From: Micromonospora inositola
GTDB taxonomy: Bacteria > Actinomycetota > Actinomycetes > Mycobacteriales > Micromonosporaceae
Assembly (NCBI RefSeq): GCF_900090285.1
Contig: NZ_LT607754.1
Location: 1,116,001 to 1,180,000 of the forward strand
Reading direction: 5' to 3'
DNA length: 64,000 nt
Shown: positions 49,914 through 56,794 of the stretch, one piece after another
Layout of the letters: every line of letters begins with the position of its first letter
Numbering within the stretch: position 1 is the first letter of the stretch
The notes under the pieces: model-generated
Databases searched by the model: none
Told to the model about the DNA's origin: nothing
Seen by the model: only the letters and a program-made list of their open reading frames with translations
Made by a program: the position numbers and the translations under genes

Positions 49914-51343
49914 TACTCCAGCCGGAGATCGTGATCACGGTTCGGTGAGGGCTTGTCGGGCGTAGTGGCTGGCTTTGGCTCGGGCTTGGTGGCGCCGTCG
50001 CCAGATCGACCACTTGAGCTGGTCAGCGTGGCGTCGGCTGGGTTCGATGACCAGGGCGTTGAACAGGCGATGGAGTTCGTTGACGGTCAGTGGGATCAGC
50101 CCGGACGGGCTCGGTTGGGTTCGGCGAGCGGTGGCGGTGGCAAGGAAGGCGTGGGCGAGGATCGCCAGGGTGGTCCATCGGTGCCAGGAGGTCCAGCGCC
50201 GGTTCTGGTGTTGGTCCAGGCCGAGGGCGGTCTTCGCGGTCTGGAACGACTCTTCAATCTTCCAGCGGCGGCCGGCCACGGACACCAGCGCGCCCAGTGG
50301 CGCGGGCTCGGGTGACCAGCAGCGGTAGAAGGCCAGCTCACCGGTGCGGCGGTGGCGGCGGATCAGCAGCCAGTGGTGGCCGGCGTGTGCGTCGGCGTGC
50401 GCGGGCAACGGCATCCAGGCCCAGTCGTAGTAGCGGTGCCCCTTGGCGCCGGCACCGGCCGAGACGCGCTGCCAGGCGGTACGGGTCAGGCCGGCGGCGA
50501 GGTGGTCGACCCGCCGGCTGCCGATGCCGGTGATCACCTGATGGGAGCAGGCCACCGCGAGGACGTAGCCGAGGCGGTGACCGCGTAGCGCGGCGGCCAG
50601 CCGCGGGTCACCGCCGTAGGCCTCATCGCCGGCCACCCATCGACACGGCAGGCCGGCGGCGACAGCCTCGTCGATCATCCGTGCCGCCAGCTGCGGCTTG
50701 GTGGCGAACCTGATCTCGTCGGGGACACCTGCCTCGCTCCTGCGTGACGGGTTCTCACACCACACCTTGGGTAGGTAGAGCGCCGCGTCGATCAGGGCGT
50801 GCCCGGCCTCGGTGGCGTAGACCAGATGCACCGCCAGCTGACAGTTCTCGATCTTCCCGGCGGTGCCCGAGTACTGGCGCTGCACCCCGACGGTGTGATG
50901 GCCCTTCTTCAGATCTCCTGTCTCGTCTACGACCAGAACCGCGTCGGGGTCACCCAGGTGCTCCGCGACGAACCCCCGCACGTCCGCGCGGACCTGCTCG
51001 TCGTCCCACTTCGCCCGGGCGAGCAGGTCCTGCATCCCGTCCGGCGAGGCGTCCCCGGCGTGCTCGGCGATTGTCCAACAGTTCTTCCGCGGCAGCGGCG
51101 CCAACAAGCCCCGCACGAAGTCCCGCACCCGCCGACGCGGCTCCGGCCTGCGGAAACGCGATCCCACGGTCAACATCAGGTCGTCGAACAACACACGCCA
51201 CCGCTGGGCGTCTACCCTGTAAGCCGCAGCCACCGCCGCGTCATGGTCAGTCCACACAACCGTCCATGCTCGACGGTGGCTGCACCCACTCCAGCCCCGG
51301 GGGAACCTCGCCCCGACTCAGATCAACATCTCCGGCTGGAGTA
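49914..51343. mobile_element. IS701-family insertion sequence, complete, 1430 bp
   Basis: Perfect 16-bp terminal inverted repeats, TACTCCAGCCGGAGAT (49914-49929) with its complement (51328-51343), enclose one transposase gene on the minus strand. A direct CTAG duplication flanks it (49910-49913 and 51344-51347). A 4-bp YTAR target is the hallmark of IS701. The element is structurally intact and may be mobile. Confidence 0.92.
49935..51257 (-). CDS. IS701-family transposase
   Basis: The 440-residue DDE transposase begins with LPRKNCWTIAEHAGDASPDG. The first catalytic Asp is in VLVVDETGDLKKGHHTVGVQ, the second in WVAGDEAYGGDP, and the catalytic Glu in RWKIEESFQTAKTALGLDQH. Length and motif spacing are those of complete IS701 enzymes. 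It fills the insertion sequence at 49914-51343. Confidence 0.92.
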   Translation of the reverse strand: MWTDHDAAVAAAYRVDAQRWRVLFDDLMLTVGSRFRRPEPRRRVRDFVRGLLAPLPRKNCWTIAEHAGDASPDGMQDLLARAKWDDEQVRADVRGFVAEHLGDPDAVLVVDETGDLKKGHHTVGVQRQYSGTAGKIENCQLAVHLVYATEAGHALIDAALYLPKVWCENPSRRSEAGVPDEIRFATKPQLAARMIDEAVAAGLPCRWVAGDEAYGGDPRLAAALRGHRLGYVLAVACSHQVITGIGSRRVDHLAAGLTRTAWQRVSAGAGAKGHRYYDWAWMPLPAHADAHAGHHWLLIRRHRRTGELAFYRCWSPEPAPLGALVSVAGRRWKIEESFQTAKTALGLDQHQNRRWTSWHRWTTLAILAHAFLATATARRTQPSPSGLIPLTVNELHRLFNALVIEPSRRHADQLKWSIWRRRHQARAKASHYARQALTEP

Positions 51344-51605
51344 CTAGCCGAAGTTGATGGCTCGCAGACGTTCCATAGCCTGCATCGAGGGGTTATGGCG
51401 TTTGCAGAAGGTTGTTATGCAGCAATCCGCAACCCGGCGAGCCACGTGGTGCAGGCAGATCTGTCAGAGGATGAGGCGCTCGAACAGCTTGCCGCCCTGA
51501 GTGTCCTTGCCCGCTGGGTGGACAGTGCAACGGTCGAGATGTATTCGTGTCCTGACCTCGCGACCTAGCCATCCCGTCGGCCTTCGTCCGCACACCCGTG
51601 GAGTG

Positions 51606-51672
51606 GGTGGGGCCTGCCTGGTCAAGGTGGAGCACCCAGCGGCTGAACGACCTTGACCGGGCAGGCCCCACC
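51606..51672. repeat. Long imperfect hairpin
   Basis: A 23-bp arm beginning GGTGGGGCCTGCCTGG (51606-51628) pairs with 51650-51672 with one mismatch around a 21-nt loop. It follows the broken TIGR02391 gene and may be its terminator, but it lacks a T-run. Confidence 0.65.
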
Positions 51673-51769
51673 GGCTCGGCTCCGCCCGGACGAAGGTTGT
51701 CGGGATGGCGCCACCATCCCGGAGTGCCCGAGAACCCCGCCGGAGGCACTGCCCTTTTGCCCGACCAAT

Positions 51770-51815
51770 ACGAAGCCCCGGATCCGCCAGTCCTCATGGC
51801 GGCCCGGGGCTTCGT
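51770..51815. terminator. Hairpin with a nested stem
   Basis: ACGAAGCCCCGG (51770-51781) pairs with CCGGGGCTTCGT (51804-51815). An inner CCGCCA/TGGCGG pair extends the structure. It works equally on both strands. Confidence 0.6.
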
Positions 51816-51964
51816 CGTATGTCGCGCCGCCGGCGGGCTATCACCGACGCGCTGGCGGCCGAAGGCCAGAGGCGCGGCGGCGGGCCACCGGCCCGGCCCT
51901 GGTTCGGCGGCGCGAGCGGCCCGCGACGCGGGCCGCCTTGATCTCGTACAGAAACTCCTCACAC

Positions 51965-52033
51965 GATGAGGCTCATCATCATGTCCGGTCTCAGGACCTG
52001 CGTGACATATCGGTATCAGGACCTGGGTGACAC
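51965..52033. repeat. IS-end-like repeat, copy A
   Basis: It contains TCAGGACCTGCGTGACAT and TCAGGACCTGGGTGACAC as direct repeats, preceded by ATGAGGCTCATCATCATGTC. The same words, partly inverted, recur at 53544-53640. Such repeated TGTCA-CGCAGGTCCTGA words are seen at the ends of IS481-type elements, but no transposase remains. Confidence 0.5.
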
Positions 52034-52249
52034 TCCGCCCTCCGTAGCAGACGCTTGGCCAAGGTCGACGAGCTAATCCGAACCCGCGGCTTCAGCTGAT
52101 GGGTGAAACTCCGTCGACTGTCGCTTCCCAAGGTCGCGCTAGGTGTTCTGCCGTGGCGAGCGGCTTCGTCGTTCCTGGCTCGTTTGGATGGAGTGATACG
52201 AGAGGAAGCGCCATGAGTATGTTGGGACTCTGCGTCGGGCTGATGAGGG

Positions 52250-53419
52250 ATGGGTGAGCCGGGCGGCGAGCGGCTCGTACGCGAGGAAGCTGGCTGGATG
52301 CGGGCGAGCTTCCTGGAGTTGCTCTTCGATCTTGTGTTCGTGTTCGCGCTCAATCAGGTCGGCTTGCGGCTGATCAAGGACTTCGGCACCGGGCACGAGC
52401 TCCTGATCGGTGAGGCTGCCCCGACCTTGCTGCTGTTCCTGGCGTTCTGGGTCCTGTGGTTGTCGACGGTCGCGTTGACCAGCCGGCGAAGTCCGGATTT
52501 GCTGCTGGTCCAGATCGTGGTGTTCCTGGCGATGGCCGGCGCCGTGGTGATGGCCGTCGTGGTACCGCAGGGGTTCGAGCAGCGGGCTCTCGTCTTCGCC
52601 GGCGCCTATGCGGCGGTCCGGATAAGCCGCCTGCTGCTCCTCCTGGTCTTCCGCCGGCTAGGGTTCACTCCCTCAACGGGGCTCTGGGTTGCTGTGGGCG
52701 CGGTGCTGTGGATCGTGGGCGCGCTGGTGCACGAGCAGGGTCTCCGCGCCGTGCTCTGGACCCTCGGGCTGGCCATCGGCTACTTCAGGTTCACGGCCGG
52801 CTTTAAACGATTCACTGGCGCACCGATCGCGGGCGAGCACCTGGCCGACCGGTTGCAGCAGTTCTATTTGATCACGTTAGGTGAGGCGATCTTCGTGGCC
52901 GGCAAGGCGCTTAGCGCCGGTGACTTAGGCACCCCGCATGCGACCGGGCTCGGGCTGGCGTTCGTCGCCGTCGTGCTGCTCTGGCGGGTCTATTTCTTCC
53001 GGGCCGGCGCTGTCCTGCCGCTGGCCATCACGGGTGCCCGGAACCCGCTCCGGCAGTCCGTGGCGGTAGCCGGGACTCACCTACTCATGATCGCCGGTGT
53101 CTTCCTGGCCGGTGTCAGCTTCGAGCTGTACATCGTGGAGCCGCTCGGCCGGCCGGAACCGAACTGGCTCATCGCCATCCTCGGCGGGCCCGCGCTGTTC
53201 CTGGCCGGCCGGTCACTTCTCGAACTGCAGGTCTTCAGCCGAATCTCCCGATCGCGGCTGGCCGGCCTGCTCGCCCTGGGCCTCCTGATCCCCGCCACCT
53301 GGCACCTGCCACCCCTGGCCGCCGGTGGCGCCGCCGCCGCGGTACTGGCCGGAGTCGCCGGCTCGGACGCTTGGCGCGCCCGGGGCCGCGCACCCGAGCT
53401 ACCCGCCCCGCGGATCTGA
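52250..53419 (+). CDS. Low temperature requirement protein A (LtrA) family membrane protein
   Basis: The 389-residue protein has about ten hydrophobic segments. It shows the LtrA family pattern: MRASFLELLFDLVFVFALNQ at the start, FWVLWLSTVALTSRR, and HLADRLQQFYLITLGEAIFV in the middle. LtrA was named from a cold-sensitive Listeria mutant; the biochemical role is unknown. ATG 52250 has GAGGG just upstream. It lies between two IS-end-like repeats and could have been moved with them. Confidence 0.85.
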   Translation: MGEPGGERLVREEAGWMRASFLELLFDLVFVFALNQVGLRLIKDFGTGHELLIGEAAPTLLLFLAFWVLWLSTVALTSRRSPDLLLVQIVVFLAMAGAVVMAVVVPQGFEQRALVFAGAYAAVRISRLLLLLVFRRLGFTPSTGLWVAVGAVLWIVGALVHEQGLRAVLWTLGLAIGYFRFTAGFKRFTGAPIAGEHLADRLQQFYLITLGEAIFVAGKALSAGDLGTPHATGLGLAFVAVVLLWRVYFFRAGAVLPLAITGARNPLRQSVAVAGTHLLMIAGVFLAGVSFELYIVEPLGRPEPNWLIAILGGPALFLAGRSLLELQVFSRISRSRLAGLLALGLLIPATWHLPPLAAGGAAAAVLAGVAGSDAWRARGRAPELPAPRI

Positions 53420-53543
53420 CCCACCACGGAATCCCGGTCCTTCACGGGCGAACCGTCAGGGCCAGGGACCAGACGGGCCTCAAGAAATACCCAACGTCAA
53501 AAGGTCGTCTAGCCGGACGTGTCGCCCACGTCCCGAGACTGGT

Positions 53544-53640
53544 TTGTCACGCAGGTCCTGAGACCCGACATGAGGCTCATCATCATGTCCCGTCACGGCA
53601 CATGCTTGACACTCGCGTCCCGCCAGATGCTTGACAAGAT
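53544..53640. repeat. IS-end-like repeat, copy B
   Basis: It holds TGTCACGCAGGTCCTGAGAC (53544-53563), GACATGAGGCTCATCATCAT, and GTCCCGCCAGATGCTTGAC (53617-53635). The last is the inverted form of a 19-bp motif that recurs at 54489, 54547, 55382 and 55407. A degenerate copy lies at 53592-53610. It marks the left end of the first membrane-gene cassette. Confidence 0.65.
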
Positions 53641-53690
53641 CCGGAAATTGAGGGGCCGAGGGCCTGGATGAGGTCGACTACGCTCCTGGC

Positions 53691-54455
53691 ATGTTGGCCA
53701 CGATCTCCGCCGTCATGGTCCGATACCGGCGGCCGATCCTCACCGTTGCACTTGTCCTGGCCGTGGTCCTGGCCGTGGTCCGCCAGCTGTCACCCACGCT
53801 GGGCCTGATCCTGGCCATCGCGACAAGCCTCACCGGCGTGCTGGTTCTGTTGCTGGCGCTTGCCCTGCTCGCCCTACGGCGACCACGGCCGGCAGCCTTT
53901 CTGGTCAAGCCCGAGGTTCGGGCGTTCGCCACTGAACCGAGCGCGGTCCAGATCTATCTGGCCGTAGGGCTCACGTTCGTGGCCTCCTCGCAGCTGCTGA
54001 CCATTGGCACCTTCCACAGGGTCAGCGTGGGCCTGGTCCTGGTGTTGCAGTTCCTGCTCCTCGTCGCCATCGGTATCCAGCTTGCCGCCAGCTGGCGCGG
54101 TTCTTCGATCGAGCTACGACCGGACGGTGTCTATCAACGCGACTTCGTCGGCTCCTTGATGGTGCCGTGGGAGGCCCTGGCACCCGGCCGCCCTTCCCGG
54201 CCCGCAGTCAGGGCCTCCACCCTGGCGCTGACGTACGCACAACCGGACCTGGTACGCCGCCGCGGCATCCTTCCCCTGGGCTGGCGGCGGCTGCGCACCG
54301 ACAACATCCACCCATGGTTCATCGCCGACACGATCCGGCACTACGTCGACCACCCACAGCACCGGGCGGCGATAGGCGAACCAGCCGAATACCAACGGCT
54401 CTGGCATGCGCTGACGTCTGCGCCCACTGGCTCCGGCCATGGGCACGCTTCCTAG
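53691..54455 (+). CDS. Membrane protein of unknown family, cassette paralogue 1
   Basis: The 254-residue protein has two pairs of hydrophobic segments in the first 130 residues (ILTVALVLAVVLAVV, LVLLLALALLALRR, then two more). A soluble C-terminal domain follows (SWRGSSIELRPDGVYQRDFV, MVPWEALAPGRPSR, IHPWFIADTIRHYVDHP). The soluble part resembles a PH-like domain, but I do not recognise a named family. It is paralogous to the gene at 54622 over its whole length. It is bracketed by inverted 19-bp repeats at 53617-53635 and 54489-54507. Confidence 0.7.
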   Translation: MLATISAVMVRYRRPILTVALVLAVVLAVVRQLSPTLGLILAIATSLTGVLVLLLALALLALRRPRPAAFLVKPEVRAFATEPSAVQIYLAVGLTFVASSQLLTIGTFHRVSVGLVLVLQFLLLVAIGIQLAASWRGSSIELRPDGVYQRDFVGSLMVPWEALAPGRPSRPAVRASTLALTYAQPDLVRRRGILPLGWRRLRTDNIHPWFIADTIRHYVDHPQHRAAIGEPAEYQRLWHALTSAPTGSGHGHAS

Positions 54456-54460
54456 GCTCA

Positions 54461-54570
54461 GTGTCAAACATCAGCCGGGACGGAAATGGTCAAGCATGTG
54501 GTGGGACTAGGCAGGTGTCGTGTCCCGGCTGATGCTTTACACCTGCGTCCCACCAGATGCTTGACAAGAT
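54461..54570. repeat. IS-end-like repeat, copy C, between the two cassettes
   Basis: It contains a forward 19-bp motif GTCAAGCATGTGGTGGGAC (54489-54507) and an inverted copy GTCCCACCAGATGCTTGAC (54547-54565). A perfect inverted repeat CATCAGCCGGGAC (54469-54481) with its complement (54522-54534) surrounds the forward copy. It ends the first cassette and begins the second. Confidence 0.7.
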
Positions 54571-54621
54571 CGCGCCCTCGTGGGACGTCATTCACGCCCT
54601 GACACACGTACGCTCATCGCC

Positions 54622-55374
54622 ATGCTCGCCGCAATCGACGCCGTTGTGGTCCATCGGCGCCGCCCGATCCTGGTCGGCGTAGTGACAGCGGCGGTCGGAT
54701 TGGTCCTGGCGCTCCTGCTGCAGCAGCGCAACCCGAGGACGCTCGCCTCTCTGGTCACCGTGTTCGGCCTCGTACTGCTGGTCCCGTTGGTGATGAGCTC
54801 CCGCATCTGGGGACGGTCCCGTCCCGCCATGCTGGTCGTCGACCCGCAGCGCCGGTCCTTCCGCGCCCCGTCGAGCGCGCCCGAGGTGTACCTCGCCGCC
54901 ACGACCGCCGTCCTGCCCTGCCTGCAGGTGGCCATGCTGTGGTCCTACTCCGCAGAGGGTCGCGCCTTGTATCTGTCCACGTGCGTGGCGTGGACCTTCC
55001 TGGCGGCGGTCCGGGTCGCTGACGCGTGGCGGGGCACCCGGCTTCACCTGCGCCCCGAGGGCATCGAGGAACGAGGCACCGTCAGTTCGCTGGTTGTGCC
55101 CTGGGATGCCGTGGACGCCGGGCGGCTGCATCGGCCACCGCTGCGAGCCCAGCATTTGGCGCTGCCCTTCGCGCAACCGGGACTGGTGCGCCGCCGGGGG
55201 CTTGGCTGGAACAAGCGGCTGAGCATCGACAGCGTGCATCCGTGGTTCATCGCCGACGCTCTTCGCCATTACGTGGAGCACCCCGAGCACCGTGCTGCAA
55301 TCGGCACACCCGACGAGTACCAACGGCTGCTCACGTCGCTGGCCGGCGGGACGTACCCGGCCGACAATCCCTAG
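54622..55374 (+). CDS. Membrane protein of unknown family, cassette paralogue 2
   Basis: The 250-residue protein has the same layout as the gene at 53691: four hydrophobic segments, then a soluble domain with LHLRPEGIEERGTVSSLVVP, WDAVDAGRLHRPPL and VHPWFIADALRHYVEHPEHR. The two share clear identity in the C-terminal half and have diverged in the membrane part. I use ATG 54622, aligned with the first paralogue. It is flanked by inverted 19-bp motifs at 54547-54565 and 55382-55400. Confidence 0.7.
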   Translation: MLAAIDAVVVHRRRPILVGVVTAAVGLVLALLLQQRNPRTLASLVTVFGLVLLVPLVMSSRIWGRSRPAMLVVDPQRRSFRAPSSAPEVYLAATTAVLPCLQVAMLWSYSAEGRALYLSTCVAWTFLAAVRVADAWRGTRLHLRPEGIEERGTVSSLVVPWDAVDAGRLHRPPLRAQHLALPFAQPGLVRRRGLGWNKRLSIDSVHPWFIADALRHYVEHPEHRAAIGTPDEYQRLLTSLAGGTYPADNP

Positions 55375-55380
55375 ACCATC

Positions 55381-55434
55381 CGTCAAGCATCTGGTGGGAC
55401 GGAAACGTCAAGCAAGTGGTGGGACTAGGCAGGC
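55381..55434. repeat. IS-end-like repeat, copy D
   Basis: Two direct copies of the 19-bp motif, GTCAAGCATCTGGTGGGAC (55382-55400) and GTCAAGCAAGTGGTGGGAC (55407-55425), are joined by GGAAAC and followed by TAGGCAGG. The second copy with its tail is nearly identical to the forward part of copy C. Confidence 0.7.
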
Positions 55435-55583
55435 CATCCTCACGATCCACTTCGGACCGGTCTACCGGTGGCGCATCCACCCAAAGGGCCATAGCGTTAG
55501 TCAATGGCCACGTAGGGCTACCTCGCACGGGTTTGGGACGCCAGGCTGGTCCCTCAGACAGCCGAGACAACAGGGAGCACCTC

Positions 55584-56537
55584 ATGCTCAGCTTTGAGGA
55601 GAGGATGTACGTCTCGCTTCTCTTTCGGAACAAGCTGCTAGAGCTTGAGGGAAATGCTTTTGAAACCTTCTTCCACAAAGTGATGCGCGCCCGACATGGC
55701 GACTTTATCGACGTGAGAGTACATGGCGGCGGCATAGGCGATATGGGCTCGGACGGACTATCGCTCAATAGCAAGAAGCTGTACGCCTGCTTCGGACCAA
55801 GGACCTTCAACAAGGATGCGGTTGCAGGAATCGAAGCCAAGTTTCTTAGCGACTTAGCGAAAGCTATTGAGAAGCGGGGCAGTGAATTTACGACGTTCGT
55901 CTTTGTGCACAACGACGCCCCTGGAATTCATCCAGCAGTGGCCAGTCTTCTGGCAGAAGCGCGCAACGCCCATTCGACCTTAAAGTTCGAGCGGCTAGGG
56001 CCGCACGATCTCCTTGCCGAAATCCATCGTCTCGATCGCCATGTGATCGAAGACTTGATGAACGCCCCGATCGTCGTCAGCGAACGCGTTTACGGGATCG
56101 GCTTGGAGGACATCCGCCCTCTCCTGGAACACCTCGTGCAGGGGAGAGCGCGTACTGCTCTCGAGCCTGCGCCCAACCCAGTGTCCGACATGAAGCTGGA
56201 TTACAACCGCTTGGATCCGGATAACAGGCGCAGCCTCGTGGAGGGAATGAGCCGCACCTTCTTAATCGAGGAATACTACGCCGGCATCGACGATGTAACA
56301 GAGCGCGATGAAGTCGCTCGCAACTTCAGCCACTACTATCATGCCATCTCAGTGGAGTACAATGATCCGGATGAGGTGATTTTTGAACTCCAAAACTATC
56401 TGTCGGGAAATGCCAGAGTAACCCCTGCCCGAGAACGAGCCCTGTGGGTAGTGCTGGCTCACTTTTTCGAACGATGCGACATCTTTGAAAATCCACCGCC
56501 CGGATGGTCCCCAGAAGACAGCTGGAGTGAGACGTGA
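55584..56537 (+). CDS. ABC-three component (ABC-3C) system effector with restriction-endonuclease-like N-terminus
   Basis: The 317-residue protein opens with LEGNAFETFFHKVMRARHGD and then RVHGGGIGDMGSDGL, the G-D-x-G-x-D-G pattern that marks the REase-like domain of ABC-3C effectors. LYACFGPRTFNKDAVAGIEA follows. The C-terminal half (from about residue 150) carries the ABC-3C C-terminal domain expected to contact the middle component. It is the first gene of a three-gene operon and overlaps the second by GTGA. ATG 55584 has GGGAG 7 nt upstream. Codon use is AT-richer than in core genes. By family knowledge it should damage nucleic acid when the ATPase complex senses infection. Confidence 0.75.
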   Translation: MLSFEERMYVSLLFRNKLLELEGNAFETFFHKVMRARHGDFIDVRVHGGGIGDMGSDGLSLNSKKLYACFGPRTFNKDAVAGIEAKFLSDLAKAIEKRGSEFTTFVFVHNDAPGIHPAVASLLAEARNAHSTLKFERLGPHDLLAEIHRLDRHVIEDLMNAPIVVSERVYGIGLEDIRPLLEHLVQGRARTALEPAPNPVSDMKLDYNRLDPDNRRSLVEGMSRTFLIEEYYAGIDDVTERDEVARNFSHYYHAISVEYNDPDEVIFELQNYLSGNARVTPARERALWVVLAHFFERCDIFENPPPGWSPEDSWSET

Positions 56538-56794
56538 TCACGCCCACCAAGGGCATCGCCCCTCAGCGGTCATTGCTCGCGGTGGGTGCGCAGGTGCTAA
56601 CCGTCCTCAAAGATCAGCCGTTGTCGGTCAACCAAGCTTGGAACCGGCTTCGCCAATGGCGTGCGTCCAACGGGCATCGGTCACCAGTGCCCTTCTGGTG
56701 GTTCGTCTTATCCCTGGATGTTCTTTATAGCCTAGGGCTTGTTGAGTTCGACGGCGAGTTGCTGGTAAGGAGGAGGAACGCCCGTGTTGCGTGA
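56534..56794 (+). CDS. ABC-3C system middle component (MC6-like)
   Basis: The 86-residue protein shows TPTKGIAPQRSLLAVGAQVL at the start and VPFWWFVLSLDVLYSLGLVE at the end. This is the pattern of small winged-helix middle components, closest in my reading to MC6. It bridges the effector and the ATPase. The GTG start overlaps the effector stop, and its end overlaps the ATPase start by 11 bp, so the three genes are tightly coupled. Confidence 0.72.
   Translation: MITPTKGIAPQRSLLAVGAQVLTVLKDQPLSVNQAWNRLRQWRASNGHRSPVPFWWFVLSLDVLYSLGLVEFDGELLVRRRNARVA

Larger units (their letters stand above)
49394..51568 (+). pseudogene. TIGR02391-family gene split by an IS701 element
   Basis: The 5' part (49394-49913) encodes a helical protein with RLHPWIWDGARSLWQSQHYR and AIKLNAETQNKTG-like sequence, typical of TIGR02391 (Ymh-like) proteins. 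The 3' part (51348-51568) encodes the family C-terminus (HRGVMAFAEGCYAAIRNPAS to DLAT). Removing the IS and one CTAG copy joins the halves in frame (RLRL-AEVDG), giving 246 residues. In its present state the 5' part reads a short distance into the IS and stops at 49948, so the protein is probably inactive. Family function is unknown. Confidence 0.8.
51569..52249. other. Gene-free stretch with two large hairpins and IS-end debris
   Basis: No supported gene is seen. The stretch holds hairpins at 51606-51672 and 51770-51815, then an IS-end-like segment (51965-52033) related to repeats further right. It ends with the leader of the LtrA-like gene. Confidence 0.6.

Noticed and set aside
51598..51969. 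Plus-strand frame of about 120 codons
   Set aside because: It covers the two large hairpins, and its residues follow from the inverted repeats rather than from a protein family.
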